Source: Ruegeria sp. SCSIO 43209
Lineage (GTDB): Bacteria; Pseudomonadota; Alphaproteobacteria; Rhodobacterales; Rhodobacteraceae
Assembly: GCF_019904295.1 (NCBI RefSeq)
Contig: NZ_CP065359.1
Span: 3,093,501-3,157,500 of the forward strand
Length of the DNA: 64,000 nt
Direction of reading: 5' to 3'
Part shown: one piece after another, positions 29,282-38,305 of the stretch
Layout: each line of letters starts with the position of its first letter
Position numbering within the stretch: the first letter of the stretch is position 1
Notes under the pieces: model-generated
The model's input: the letters and a program-made list of their open reading frames with translations, nothing else
Told to the model about the DNA's origin: nothing
The model's database searches: none
Translations under genes and position numbers: made by a program

Positions 29282-29467
29282 TTACGCGTCCTGACCAGAG
29301 TCCTCACCACGCAGCACGTATTTGCAATCGCAATAGGGGCACTCGACCCAACCAGTGTCTTCGGGAATCTGCAGCCAGACGCGCGGATGACCCAGCGCAC
29401 CCTCGCCACCATCGCAGGCGACGCGGGTATTTTCGACAATCTTGGTTTCCGGCGCTTCGATGGTCAC
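29282..29467 (-). CDS. zf-CHCC zinc-finger protein
   Basis: A short protein (61 residues from GTG at 29467) homologous to the NDUFS6 accessory subunit of complex I. The zinc ligands are visible: Cys in VACDGG, His in LGHPRVW, and the CPYC pair in WVECPYCDCKYVL. The GTG start follows GAAGGA at good spacing and gives MTIEAPETK, the usual family N-terminus; an ATG at 29506 would add 13 residues and lacks a ribosome site. It is probably a complex I assembly or stability factor, although nuo genes are not nearby. Confidence 0.85.
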   Translation of the reverse strand: MTIEAPETKIVENTRVACDGGEGALGHPRVWLQIPEDTGWVECPYCDCKYVLRGEDSGQDA

Positions 29468-29554
29468 GGCTGGCGATCCTTCTTTGGTTGTCGGCCTCGC
29501 GGGCATGTATTAGGTGCGTTTATGGGCGATGAGCAAACCGGGGGCAAGGGCCAC

Positions 29555-30547
29555 ATGTCCGATGCGGCAATCACAATCAGATCACTGCGCAAGACCTATC
29601 GCGGCGGCAAGGGCCAGCCCGAGAAACAGGCTTTGAAAGGGATCGACCTGACGGTACCGCAGGGGTCCGTTTTCGGTCTGCTTGGCCCGAATGGAGCCGG
29701 CAAATCCACCCTGATCAACATTCTGGCGGGGCTGGTGGTCAAAACGTCTGGCAGCGTCTCGATCTGGGGCTTCGACCAGGATCAAAACCCGCGCCAATCC
29801 CGCGCCGCCATCGGCGTGATGCCTCAGGAATTGAACCTTGATCCGTTCTTTACACCTCGAGGCGCATTAGAAGTTCAGGCCGGGCTGTACGGTGTTCCCA
29901 AGTCTGATCGGCGAAGCGATGAGATCCTCGACCTCGTTGGCCTTGCCGACAAGGCCGAGGCCTATGCGCGCACGCTCTCGGGCGGAATGCGGCGGCGTCT
30001 GCTGCTGGCCAAAGCGCTGGTGCACCATCCCAAGATTCTGGTGCTCGACGAACCCACGGCGGGTGTGGATATTGAACTGCGACAGATGCTTTGGGCCAAT
30101 GTGCGCAAGCTGAACGAACAGGGCATGACCATCATCCTGACCACGCACTATCTGGAAGAAGCGCAAGAGATGTGTGACGAGATCGCCATTATCAATCACG
30201 GCGAAAAGATCGCACAAGACAGCACGGCCAATCTGCTGGGCCGCATGGACAGCCGAACCATGGTGATCGTGCCGGATAGCCCCATACAGACTCTGCCTGT
30301 AGCGGATAACGTGATTGCAGCGCAACGTGAGAACGGCGACCTTGTGCTGCAATACCACAGCAACCTAACTACAGCCGAGCAGGTGCTGGAATCTGTACGT
30401 CAGGCCGATATTCGCATCCAGGACGTCCGCACTGAAGAAGCTGATCTTGAGGATGTGTTCCTTGCGTTGACCTCCAGTCGGGTCGACGACGCAACTGTCA
30501 ACGACCCGAACCAACCACATCGGGGGATGCACCGCGTCAAGCTTTAG
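29555..30547 (+). CDS. ABC transporter ATP-binding protein (ABC-2 type)
   Basis: A 330-residue nucleotide-binding subunit, cytoplasmic side of the inner membrane. Walker A GPNGAGKST, the signature LSGGMRRRLLLAKAL, Walker B ILVLDEPTAGVD and the H-loop TTHYLEEAQ are all intact. The C-terminal 90 residues match the extension of YadG/CcmA-like ABC-2 exporters. The ATG at 29555 (AAGGG upstream) starts at MSDAAITIRSL; longer in-frame starts overlap the divergent zinc-finger gene. The expected ABC-2 permease does not follow: the next gene is DUF1203 on the other strand, so the partner must be elsewhere. Confidence 0.9.
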   Translation: MSDAAITIRSLRKTYRGGKGQPEKQALKGIDLTVPQGSVFGLLGPNGAGKSTLINILAGLVVKTSGSVSIWGFDQDQNPRQSRAAIGVMPQELNLDPFFTPRGALEVQAGLYGVPKSDRRSDEILDLVGLADKAEAYARTLSGGMRRRLLLAKALVHHPKILVLDEPTAGVDIELRQMLWANVRKLNEQGMTIILTTHYLEEAQEMCDEIAIINHGEKIAQDSTANLLGRMDSRTMVIVPDSPIQTLPVADNVIAAQRENGDLVLQYHSNLTTAEQVLESVRQADIRIQDVRTEEADLEDVFLALTSSRVDDATVNDPNQPHRGMHRVKL

Positions 30548-31011
30548 ACACGATCGATCCGTGCGTGATAACAGTTGTTCAGAGCAGATCGGATGTGGAT
30601 GTAAGCGACATCAGCGCGGGAGAAGATTTTTTCAGCCGCCTCATGCAACTGCGCCTGTGGGGTGATGATCCCGGTTCCATAGACAATTCGGTCGTCCGGA
30701 CCATACCCTTTGATCAGGTAGTTGGGCGAGTCGGTCAACGCCTCGGGCAGCACATCCTCACTTTCATAGCGTGCGCAGGGGTCGGCACAAAGGAAGATCG
30801 GTCCAGTCTCTGCATAAGGCTGCGTTTCCGGGAAGGGTCGGTGCGCCAACACCAGCATCTCTTTGCCTTCCGGTATGTATTTCAAACAATGACGGCATGG
30901 GTTGCCCGCCCCATTGGAAATCGCACGCTCTGGTGGGTTTCCATATCCATCCGGCGCACCGGCGCGATATGCCTGAACCTGCTGTGTTGGTAGGGCTGAA
31001 ATTCCGTGCAT
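30544..31011 (-). CDS. DUF1203 domain-containing protein
   Basis: A 155-residue cytoplasmic protein of unknown function. The conserved stretches PCRHCLKYIPEGKEMLVLAHRPF (core CRHCLKYIPEG) with two Cys, FLCADPCARYE with two more Cys, and AYIHIRSALNNCYHARID are characteristic of DUF1203. The Cys pattern suggests metal binding, which is inference. It overlaps the convergent ABC ATPase gene by 4 bases. Confidence 0.85.
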   Translation of the reverse strand: MHGISALPTQQVQAYRAGAPDGYGNPPERAISNGAGNPCRHCLKYIPEGKEMLVLAHRPFPETQPYAETGPIFLCADPCARYESEDVLPEALTDSPNYLIKGYGPDDRIVYGTGIITPQAQLHEAAEKIFSRADVAYIHIRSALNNCYHARIDRV

Positions 31012-31207
31012 GATGTTTCTCCTTGATTTGAGATGATCATGGCAATCGCTTGTTTTGGACTCGACCCGTTTCCTGCGTATTGCAAAATCTGCAACCCTGC
31101 CTGCAAAAGAATGTTAGCGGTAAAATAAGGGCTACCCGTCAGACCAATTTGGGTCTAAGCAAACATCAAACACCCCAAACGATCCATCTATGATTGAGGC
31201 TTTTGTC

Positions 31208-32146
31208 ATGAGCGCTCAGAACTCCACCCTTCGTGGGCTTGCCTTTGCGTTCTTAGGCTTTGCCGTCTTCGCGACGCATGACGTGCTGATCAAGGTGCTG
31301 GGTGGCACCTATTCGGTTTTGCAGATCATCTTCTTTGCGACGCTGTTTTCCTTTGTCCCTATGGCAGTAACAATTCTAGCCGATCGGACCACTGGGAATT
31401 TCCTGCCGCGGCATCCGTGGTTGGTGCTGTTGCGATCAGCGACGATGATCATGGCCATGTCTTGTGCCTTCTACGCTTTTTCGGTGCTGCCGCTGGCCGA
31501 AGTCTATTCCCTGCTATTTTCCTTTCCGCTGATCGTAACTGTTCTGTCGATTCCGATTCTGGGTGAGGTGGTCCGTGCCCAAAGGTGGGCGGCCGTGGGC
31601 GTCGGCCTGATCGGCGTCCTGATCGTCCTGCGCCCTGGCGCGACCGAAATCACCCTGGGCCATTTAGCGGCCTTGGCAGCAGCCTTCTGCAGCGCATTTG
31701 CTTCGGTTCTTGTCCGCAAAATCGGGAATGAAGAACGCTCTGCCGTCCTGATCCTTTATCCTATGCTGCTGGCCATCGCCGTCATGAGCGTCGCCCAACC
31801 GGCAGTTTATCAACCACCAACATTGCTGCATCTGGCGATGATGGCGTTTGTCGGGGTGTTCTCGGTAATCGCACAGCACCTGATCATCCTTGCTTATCGC
31901 GCCGCCCCCGCCGGCGTCATTGCCCCTAGTCAATACAGCCAGATCATCTGGGCCACGATCTTCGGCGTGATTTTCTTTGGCGAGCACCCGGATATCTGGG
32001 TCGCCGTTGGCGCAAGTATCATCATCGCATCAGGTGTTTTCGTGGTTTGGCGAGAGAGCCGATCAAACACTACCTCTGCTAATACGCCTGTGCTGCGCGT
32101 CAGGTCGCCCCGGTCAGATACTGGAGCGACGAGGCCCGGAGAATAA
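31208..32146 (+). CDS. EamA/DMT family transporter
   Basis: A 312-residue inner-membrane transporter with about ten transmembrane helices in two EamA repeats (residues about 5-135 and 145-285). TGAGG lies 7 bases before the ATG at 31208, which is why it is preferred to the ATG at 31190. The sequence LAFAFLGFAVFATHDVLIKVLGG (core FATHDVLIKVLG) resembles the RhaT/RarD-like subgroup with S-adenosylmethionine or riboflavin-type substrates among its members; the actual substrate is unknown. It is convergent with the formaldehyde dehydrogenase gene. Confidence 0.85.
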   Translation: MSAQNSTLRGLAFAFLGFAVFATHDVLIKVLGGTYSVLQIIFFATLFSFVPMAVTILADRTTGNFLPRHPWLVLLRSATMIMAMSCAFYAFSVLPLAEVYSLLFSFPLIVTVLSIPILGEVVRAQRWAAVGVGLIGVLIVLRPGATEITLGHLAALAAAFCSAFASVLVRKIGNEERSAVLILYPMLLAIAVMSVAQPAVYQPPTLLHLAMMAFVGVFSVIAQHLIILAYRAAPAGVIAPSQYSQIIWATIFGVIFFGEHPDIWVAVGASIIIASGVFVVWRESRSNTTSANTPVLRVRSPRSDTGATRPGE

Positions 32147-32173
32147 GAAACGGCGCGCATTGCAGCGCGCCGT
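32141..32173 (-). terminator. Terminator after the formaldehyde dehydrogenase gene
   Basis: A perfect 9-bp stem (ACGGCGCGC at 32150-32158 pairing with 32165-32173) with a 6-base loop is followed on the minus strand by the T-rich stretch TTTCTTATTC. It lies 28 bases beyond the minus-strand dehydrogenase stop and just past the plus-strand transporter stop, so it may serve both. Confidence 0.75.
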
Positions 32174-32200
32174 GCAATCCATTTCAGCCCTTATTGAGCC

Positions 32201-33313
32201 TTAGTAGACGACCACTGATCGGATACTCTCGCCCTTATGCATCAGGTCGAAACCGTGGTTGATGTCATCCAGGCCCATGGTGTGGGTAATCATGGGGTCG
32301 ATCTCGATCTTCCCGTCCATGTACCAATCCACGATTTTCGGGACGTCGGTGCGTCCACGCGCTCCGCCAAACGCGGTGCCACGCCATGAGCGGCCAGTAA
32401 CCAGTTGGAACGGTCGAGTCGAGATTTCAGCGCCCGCAGGTGCCACACCGATGATGATCGATTCACCCCAGCCCTTGTGAGCCGATTCCAGTGCCGCTCG
32501 CATTACGCCGACATTGCCTGTGGCGTCAAAGGTATAATCCGCGCCGCCCTTGGTCAGGTTGACCAGATACGGCACCAGATCACCTTCGACCTCAGAGGGG
32601 TTCACGAAATCGGTCATGCCGAACTTGGTCGCCATTTCCACCTTGGCTGGATTCAAATCAACGCCCACGATCTGATCCGCGCCAGCCAGACGCAGGCCCT
32701 GAATCACGTTCAGGCCGATACCGCCCAAGCCGAACACGATGGCACGGCTGCCAATTTCTACCTTGGCAGTGTTGATCACCGCGCCAATTCCGGTGGTCAC
32801 GCCGCAGCCGATATAGCAGATCTTGTCAAAGGGCGCGTCCTCACGCACTTTGGCGAGCGCGATTTCAGGCAGAACCGTATGGTTCGAGAAGGTCGAGCAG
32901 CCCATGTAGTGCAGGATCGGATCGCCATCCAACGTAGAAAAACGCGAGGTGCCATCCGGCATGAGGCCCTGGCCTTGGGTTTCGCGAATTGCCTGGCACA
33001 GGTTGGTCTTGGGATGCAGGCAGTATTCGCACTCACGGCACTCGGGCGTATAGAGCGGGATGACGTGATCGCCGGGTTTCAGGCTGGTTACACCCGGGCC
33101 GACCTCAAGCACGACACCTGCGCCTTCATGGCCCAGAATGGCGGGAAACAAGCCTTCAGGGTCGGCGCCCGACAGGGTGAATTCATCGGTATGGCAAATG
33201 CCTGTCGCCTTGATCTCGACCAGAACCTCGCCCGCTTTGGGGCCTTCAAGGTTTACGTCCATCACTTCCAAAGGTTTGCCTGCCTGAACGGCGACGGCGG
33301 CACGGGTACGCAT
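32201..33313 (-). CDS. S-(hydroxymethyl)glutathione dehydrogenase / class III alcohol dehydrogenase
   Basis: Glutathione-dependent formaldehyde dehydrogenase: oxidises S-hydroxymethylglutathione to S-formylglutathione with NAD, and reduces S-nitrosoglutathione. The 370-residue length is exact for the class. Catalytic-zinc ligands are in GICHTDEF (Cys) and GHEGAGVV (His, Glu); four structural-zinc cysteines are in [15 protein letters not shown] near residues 93-107; the Rossmann motif is [13 protein letters not shown] near residue 195. In roseobacters this enzyme serves C1 and methylated-compound oxidation. No S-formylglutathione hydrolase gene is adjacent here. Confidence 0.95.
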   Translation of the reverse strand: MRTRAAVAVQAGKPLEVMDVNLEGPKAGEVLVEIKATGICHTDEFTLSGADPEGLFPAILGHEGAGVVLEVGPGVTSLKPGDHVIPLYTPECRECEYCLHPKTNLCQAIRETQGQGLMPDGTSRFSTLDGDPILHYMGCSTFSNHTVLPEIALAKVREDAPFDKICYIGCGVTTGIGAVINTAKVEIGSRAIVFGLGGIGLNVIQGLRLAGADQIVGVDLNPAKVEMATKFGMTDFVNPSEVEGDLVPYLVNLTKGGADYTFDATGNVGVMRAALESAHKGWGESIIIGVAPAGAEISTRPFQLVTGRSWRGTAFGGARGRTDVPKIVDWYMDGKIEIDPMITHTMGLDDINHGFDLMHKGESIRSVVVY

Positions 33314-33442
33314 GGTGCTTGTCTCCCTGTCTGTTTTGCCCGACCCTGCGTCAAATACAGGGTTTTTTCAACTGCGCTTTCATGACAGGTTGGCTAAATC
33401 TTTGATATTTCAGAAACGACATCACCAGAAAGCCCTGCGCCA

Positions 33443-33730
33443 ATGTACCGTTTATTTCCGATCCTAATTCTTCTGACCGCATGTTCTGAGACCTCTGCAC
33501 CGCAGGACGCGGCGCTTGAACTAGAGGAGGCACCGGTTGATCTTGCATTTTGCAAGGGAGAACCGTTTGCGAACACCATTGGTGAGCCGGTTTCAACCAT
33601 ACAAGCCCAACTGCCTGAACGGTCGCGCGTTCTGGGCCCGGATGATATTGCCACGCAGGATTATCGCATCGACCGGCTGAACGTTTATGTGAACGGCGCA
33701 GGCACAATTCAGAGGCTTACTTGCGGATAG
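33443..33730 (+). CDS. Lipoprotein with I78-type peptidase inhibitor domain
   Basis: A 95-residue putative lipoprotein. The N-terminus has a short hydrophobic signal ending in the lipobox LLTAC at residues 10-14, and the C-terminal segment DRLNVYVNGAGTIQRLTCG is the signature of the peptidase inhibitor I78 family (PF11720), which inhibits serine proteases in characterised fungal and bacterial members. Location is therefore the outer or inner membrane facing the periplasm. It stands alone between two minus-strand genes; its stop is 2 bases before the end of the convergent SDR gene. Confidence 0.75.
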   Translation: MYRLFPILILLTACSETSAPQDAALELEEAPVDLAFCKGEPFANTIGEPVSTIQAQLPERSRVLGPDDIATQDYRIDRLNVYVNGAGTIQRLTCG

Positions 33731-33732
33731 CG

Positions 33733-34458
33733 TCACTTTCCCCGGTACACCAGAATATCGGGCAAATAATCGATCAGGCGCACAACCCATGAGAACGGTG
33801 CCGGGAAATCGGTTCGAAACCGGCGACGGGACATGGCGCGCAATACGCGATCGGCCGCATCTTCGGGTGTCATCAGCATCGGCATTTTGAAACTGTTCTT
33901 GTCGGTCAGACGGGTCTTGATGAACCCCGGATTGACAATGCGCACCGTCACGCCTGACCCTGCCAGATCGTGCCGCATGGTCTCAGCCAGCGAGATCAGC
34001 GCAGCCTTGCTGGCCCCGTACGAGATCGCATTGGGAAGCCCATGATACCCGGCAAGCGACCCGATCAGCGTGATATCACCACTGCCTGAGCCCACAAATC
34101 CTGGGACGGTTTCACCCAACACCCGAAGCGCACCGGAATAGTTCACATCGCTTATCGCCAAAGCGGCATCGGTGTCCCAATCTGACGTACTGATCGGCTC
34201 ATAGGCGCCTGCGTTGTAGACAAGCGCGTCAATTGAGCCAGCCTCCACCACAGCGCGGCGCACAGTGTCGAGATCAGTCACATCCATCGGTACAGCACGT
34301 GCATTAGGCAAGGTGCCACAGATTTCATCCAATCGCTCGGCATTGCGAGCAGAAAGGATCAAATGCGCGCCTTCGCGGCTCAGCTTTTCGGCCAAGCAAC
34401 GGCCCAGCCCTTCGCTGGCGCCAATGATCCAATAGGTTTTTCCGTCAAAACTGCTCAT
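33733..34458 (-). CDS. SDR family oxidoreductase of the oxidative-stress type cluster
   Basis: A 241-residue short-chain dehydrogenase with the cofactor motif IGASEGLGRCLA near residue 12, VYNAG near residue 80 and catalytic YGASK near residue 142. The start at 34458 (MSSFDGKTY) is fixed by a promoter-like TGATCC-N18-TATTCG whose -10 element lies at 34487-34492, downstream of the only longer start (34509). An SDR is also part of the singlet-oxygen RpoE/ChrR regulon operon in Rhodobacter sphaeroides, alongside relatives of the genes divergent from it here. The substrate is unknown. Confidence 0.85.
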   Translation of the reverse strand: MSSFDGKTYWIIGASEGLGRCLAEKLSREGAHLILSARNAERLDEICGTLPNARAVPMDVTDLDTVRRAVVEAGSIDALVYNAGAYEPISTSDWDTDAALAISDVNYSGALRVLGETVPGFVGSGSGDITLIGSLAGYHGLPNAISYGASKAALISLAETMRHDLAGSGVTVRIVNPGFIKTRLTDKNSFKMPMLMTPEDAADRVLRAMSRRRFRTDFPAPFSWVVRLIDYLPDILVYRGK

Positions 34459-34486
34459 GCGTAAGTCTTTTTTCGTACTACTAGGT

Positions 34487-34516
34487 CGAATACGTTCTGA
34501 CAGCAGCAATGGATCA
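34487..34516 (-). promoter_or_regulatory. RpoE/ChrR-like ECF promoter for the SDR gene
   Basis: On the minus strand TGATCC (34516-34511) is followed after exactly 18 bases by TATTCG (34492-34487). This spacing and -35 hexamer match the group of promoters read by the singlet-oxygen ECF sigma factor RpoE of Rhodobacteraceae. The implied 5' leader before the ATG at 34458 is about 20 bases. Confidence 0.6.
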
Positions 34517-34585
34517 CGCCCAGCGCTCGTAGCATTCGGCCAGATAACACTACATAGCGCGTCGGAAAAAAACTTCTAATGCGGT

Positions 34586-34615
34586 TGATCCAAAGGCTCA
34601 TTCCCTGCGTATCTT
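34586..34615 (+). promoter_or_regulatory. RpoE/ChrR-like ECF promoter for the amine oxidase operon
   Basis: TGATCC (34586-34591), 18 bases, then TATCTT (34610-34615), giving a leader of about 20 bases before the ATG at 34644. It mirrors the element on the opposite strand 70 bases away, with identical -35 hexamer and spacing. The recurrence on both sides makes chance unlikely. Confidence 0.6.
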
Positions 34616-34643
34616 GTTGTAAATACCGAATAACGAGGATGGA

Positions 34644-35972
34644 ATGTTCGACGAAACCCGGGGCGTACGCAAGAAAATCGCAGTCATAGGCGCAGGCATT
34701 TCAGGTCTCTCCGCAGCTTATTACCTTTCCGAAGACAACGATATAACCTTGTTCGAGGCTGAGCCCCGACTGGGCGGCCACGCCCGCACGGTGATGGCCG
34801 GAAAGAACGGAGATCAGCCGGTAGATACCGGTTTCATCGTCTTCAACTATGTCACATACCCCTATTTGACCCGGCTGTTTGATGAGCTGAACGTGCCGGT
34901 CACCAAAAGTGAGATGAGCTTTGGTGCAACTATCGACAATGGCCGCATCGAATATGGGTTGAACAATCTGCGCACTTTGACCGCGCAGAAACGCAACCTC
35001 GCGCGTCCAGCCTATTACAAGATGATCGCCGATATCCTGCGGTTTGGCAAAGAGGCCCCCGAAGCCGCGCAGGACGACGACACCACGATCGGTGAGCTTG
35101 TGGATCAACTGCGTCTCGGCCACTGGTTCCGGCACAATTATCTGATGCCGATGTGCGGCGCGATCTGGTCAACTCCGGTCGAGTTCGTCGATCAGTTCCC
35201 AGCCCGCTCGCTGGTGCAGTTCTTCCGCAATCACGCGTTACTGGCCTCGGGCCGTGCCAATCAGCACCAGTGGTACACCGTGAAAGGCGGCAGCATCGAA
35301 TATGTCCGCCGGATCGAGGCCGCTCTGCGTACGCGGGGGGCCGACATTCGTGTGGCCTCGCTCGTTCAGCGGATCGAACGGCACGATCTGGGTGTCACGG
35401 TGCATGCCGGCGGCGACGCTGATCTGTTTGATGAGATCATCCTGGCCACCCACTCCGATCAGTCCCTCGCCATTCTGGGTGATGCAGCGACCGAAGCGGA
35501 AAAAGCGGCGCTCGGCGCGATTAGATATCAACCGAACAAAGCTATCCTGCACTGTGATCCCCGCCAAATGCCCAGGCGGCGTGCTTGCTGGTCCAGTTGG
35601 ACCTATCGATCGCAAAAGGGCAATGTTGGGGTCACATATTGGATGAATCGGCTTCAGAATATCCCCGACAGTGACCCGCTGTTTGTGACCCTGAACGCCG
35701 CCTCAGAGATTCCCGCGGACAAAATCTATGACGAGGTCGAGTTCGCCCATCCGGTGTTCGACAAAGCCGCCCTGCGCGCGCAAGGGCAAATCCGCGAGAT
35801 GCAGGGACAGAACCGAACCTGGTTTGCCGGGGCGTATAACCGGCATGGTTTCCACGAAGACGGGATTGCTAGCGCAATGCATGTTGTCGAGCGCCTCACC
35901 GCCATCCCGCAGAGCATCGGAGCTGACAATGGTATCCCTGAAACGGACCTCGCTGTTTCGGCCAGCGTATAG
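34644..35972 (+). CDS. FAD-dependent amine oxidase family protein
   Basis: A 442-residue flavoprotein with an N-terminal dinucleotide motif VIGAGISGLSAAYYLS (near residues 14-29) and the second FAD contact EAEPRLGGHARTV near residue 39. Relatives sit in the RpoE/ChrR singlet-oxygen regulon of Rhodobacter beside cyclopropane fatty-acid synthase and DUF1365 genes and are thought to act in lipid modification. Here neither a cyclopropane synthase nor DUF1365 follows; the next gene is a chalcone-isomerase-like protein that overlaps this gene by 44 bases. The reaction is unproven. Confidence 0.85.
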   Translation: MFDETRGVRKKIAVIGAGISGLSAAYYLSEDNDITLFEAEPRLGGHARTVMAGKNGDQPVDTGFIVFNYVTYPYLTRLFDELNVPVTKSEMSFGATIDNGRIEYGLNNLRTLTAQKRNLARPAYYKMIADILRFGKEAPEAAQDDDTTIGELVDQLRLGHWFRHNYLMPMCGAIWSTPVEFVDQFPARSLVQFFRNHALLASGRANQHQWYTVKGGSIEYVRRIEAALRTRGADIRVASLVQRIERHDLGVTVHAGGDADLFDEIILATHSDQSLAILGDAATEAEKAALGAIRYQPNKAILHCDPRQMPRRRACWSSWTYRSQKGNVGVTYWMNRLQNIPDSDPLFVTLNAASEIPADKIYDEVEFAHPVFDKAALRAQGQIREMQGQNRTWFAGAYNRHGFHEDGIASAMHVVERLTAIPQSIGADNGIPETDLAVSASV

Positions 35973-36468
35973 AACCTGTTGCGCTGCGTTGCTGTCACTG
36001 GCGCTGATGGTCCCCGGCGGATTGGCGGCTTCGCCTTTGTCGGATGCAATCAAAGACCCTAAGCTGCGCGGCACCGGGACATTCCGTTTTCTGGGGCTGC
36101 CGCTCTATGACGCCAAGCTTTACACGCCCGGCGGTGCCGCATTCAGCTGGAACGAGAATTTCGGCCTACAATTGACCTATCGAAAAAACCTGAAACAAAA
36201 AGCGCTGGTCGAGTCGACACTGGAAGAGATGGCCCGACAAGGCAATTCTGCGCCGACGGAAGCCCAATTGCAGGGCTGTTTTCAGGCGGTCAGCAAAGGC
36301 GATAGCTATCTGGCCATCGCGCAAGGCCCCAACAGCGTCAGCTTCTGGCGCAACGGAAGCAAAACCTGCACCCTGACATATCCGGGTATTACACGCAGCT
36401 TCATGTCAATTTTTCTGGGTAACAATACACGATCCGCCTCGTTCACACAGCAGTTGAAGGGGCAGTGA
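35929..36468 (+). CDS. Chalcone-isomerase-like exported protein
   Basis: A 179-residue protein beginning at ATG 35929 (GGAG upstream), with a signal-like hydrophobic segment (CCAALLSLALMVPGGLAAS) after a basic start. The body has the chalcone isomerase-like fold pattern: GTGTFRFLGLPLYDAKLYTPGG near residue 45 (core FRFLGLPLYDAKLY), then AIAQGPNSVSFWRNG and ITRSFMSIFLG. Bacterial members bind fatty acids and lack clear isomerase evidence. It overlaps the amine oxidase gene by 44 bases and the symporter gene by 4, so all are co-translated. Confidence 0.75.
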   Translation: MVSLKRTSLFRPAYRTCCAALLSLALMVPGGLAASPLSDAIKDPKLRGTGTFRFLGLPLYDAKLYTPGGAAFSWNENFGLQLTYRKNLKQKALVESTLEEMARQGNSAPTEAQLQGCFQAVSKGDSYLAIAQGPNSVSFWRNGSKTCTLTYPGITRSFMSIFLGNNTRSASFTQQLKGQ

Positions 36469-37691
36469 TGCTGTACCCGCGTGTCAGCCTCTATGCGCTG
36501 ATGCTTGCTGCAGCAGGTATCCCGCTTTACATCCACCTGCCCCGCTTTGCCGCCGTGAATCTCGGTATCGGGCTGGGGGTGATTGGCACCATTCTGCTGG
36601 TCATCCGGCTGGTCGACCTGGTGCAAGATCCACTGATTGGCTGGGCCATTGATCGCTGGCCCGGTGGGCAGATGTTATTTGCCGCCGCCGCTGCGCTGGG
36701 TCTAGCAATTGGATTTCCATTGCTGTTTGGTTTGCCAGAAGCGGTAAGTATCGCCGCATTAGTGTCTATTCTGATCCTGTTATTCTCGGCCTACAGCCTT
36801 GGGACCATCTTGCTTTACGGCCGCAGCGCCACGCTGGCGAAACATGCTAGCGCGAAGGAACTGATGACACTGGCCGCCTTCCGCGAAGGTGGACAACTGA
36901 CCGGAGTTATCATAGCAGCCGCAGCACCCGCTGTGTTCGTGGCGCTTGGCGCAGCCGCGCAAGGGTATCCGGCCTTTGGAATGTTTCTCGGGCTTCTGAG
37001 CGTTGTGACTCTGGCTGTTACGCTGCCAATGTGGCGACGCACGCCGATCACCGGTCAAGGGCTGTCCTTTGCAGGCCTAGGACAGGCTGGGGCTTTACGT
37101 CTGCTTGCCCTTGCGTTGGTCAACAGCCTGCCCGTCGCCATCACCTCGACCCTGTTTCTGTTCTTTGTTGAAGATCGGCTGCAACTGCCAGGCAAAGCGG
37201 GGCCATTGCTGATCCTGTTCTTCCTCAGCGCCGGGCTCAGCGTTCCGTTCTGGGCCAGGCTCAGCAATCGGATTGGCCCGAAACAGACTCTGATGATCGC
37301 CATGCCGCTGGCCATTCTCGGCTTTGTCGGGGCCGCTCTTCTAGCCCCTGGGAATCTCATTGGTTTCGCCATCATATGCCTCGCATCCGGCGCGGCGCTT
37401 GGGGCGGACATGGTTGTCCTGCCTGCAATGTTCTCGGTCGTTCTGACCCGGGCCGGGCTGAACGCATCTGCTGCGTTCGGCATCTGGTCATTCGCAGGTA
37501 AGCTGGGTCTAGCTCTGGCCGCCTTTTTCACACTGCCGCTACTGGAACGCAGCGGCTTTACACCTGGACAGGCCAATTCTGCCGAGGCTTTGAATACACT
37601 CACCCTCGCCTATGCGGTGCTGCCCTGCATCTTGAAACTCGGAGCGTTTGGCATGGTCCTGACCCTCCCGACAGAGGTCTCTGCCAAATGA
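36465..37691 (+). CDS. MFS/GPH family cation symporter
   Basis: A 408-residue transporter with about twelve hydrophobic segments. The segment RLVDLVQDPLIGWAIDRWPG (loop after the second helix) is the GPH (glycoside-pentoside-hexuronide:cation symporter) signature. Relatives are part of the same stress operon in Rhodobacter, where the substrate is unknown; a lipid or lipid precursor is plausible from the operon. ATGA overlaps with both neighbours show translational coupling. Confidence 0.85.
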   Translation: MMLYPRVSLYALMLAAAGIPLYIHLPRFAAVNLGIGLGVIGTILLVIRLVDLVQDPLIGWAIDRWPGGQMLFAAAAALGLAIGFPLLFGLPEAVSIAALVSILILLFSAYSLGTILLYGRSATLAKHASAKELMTLAAFREGGQLTGVIIAAAAPAVFVALGAAAQGYPAFGMFLGLLSVVTLAVTLPMWRRTPITGQGLSFAGLGQAGALRLLALALVNSLPVAITSTLFLFFVEDRLQLPGKAGPLLILFFLSAGLSVPFWARLSNRIGPKQTLMIAMPLAILGFVGAALLAPGNLIGFAIICLASGAALGADMVVLPAMFSVVLTRAGLNASAAFGIWSFAGKLGLALAAFFTLPLLERSGFTPGQANSAEALNTLTLAYAVLPCILKLGAFGMVLTLPTEVSAK

Positions 37692-38305
37692 AAACGCTCC
37701 TGATCTGTCTGCTTGCGATTTTTGCGCTGTTTGCTGTGAAGAACCGGTTCCTCAGTTTCCGCTCGCAATCACCCTCCGACTACAGCGGAACCGGACCTGA
37801 GTTTTCACTCAAAAAGAACCTGAATGGCGAAATCCTGTCCGAAGGATTGATCTATGGCCCGAATGGCAAGATGTCGAACAGCTTTGTCGCGCGTATGGTG
37901 GGCGAATGGGACGGCAACACCGGTACGCTGTCCGAGTATTTCACCTATTCCAACGGCAAACAGATGACCCGCAAATGGCATCTGACGTTGGGCACGGGCA
38001 ACACTTTCACCGCAACAGCGGACGATATTGTCGGCGAGGGAAAAGGCGTGATTTCGGGCTCAACCGTCAAGCTGACCTATCGCATCATCCTGCCCGAGGA
38101 CGCGGGCGGGCATACACTGGATGTGACCGACTGGATGTATCTGACGGAGAACGGTGTAATCATGAACCGGTCCGAGATGCGAAAATTCGGGATCAAGGTG
38201 GCCGAGCTGGTCGCCACGATGCGCCCTGCGCCTGAAGTGAAATCCGCCCATCTGCATGGCGCAAACGGCCACGATACAGACTCTGAGCTGAGGGTTTTGC
38301 AATGA
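37688..38305 (+). CDS. DUF3833 family protein (first copy)
   Basis: A 205-residue protein with an N-terminal membrane anchor (LLICLLAIFALFAV) and a lipocalin-like body. The GEWDGNTGTLSEYFTYSNGK and DVTDWMYLTENGVIMNRSEM segments match DUF3833. It shares this plan with the next gene, so the two are probably tandem paralogues. Function unknown. The start ATG overlaps the symporter stop by 4 bases. Confidence 0.78.
   Translation: MKTLLICLLAIFALFAVKNRFLSFRSQSPSDYSGTGPEFSLKKNLNGEILSEGLIYGPNGKMSNSFVARMVGEWDGNTGTLSEYFTYSNGKQMTRKWHLTLGTGNTFTATADDIVGEGKGVISGSTVKLTYRIILPEDAGGHTLDVTDWMYLTENGVIMNRSEMRKFGIKVAELVATMRPAPEVKSAHLHGANGHDTDSELRVLQ

Noticed and set aside
33344..33368. Terminator-like hairpin CCCTG/CAGGG followed by T residues on the plus strand
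   Set aside because: No plus-strand gene ends nearby; it is located upstream of a minus-strand gene and is probably fortuitous or part of its promoter region.
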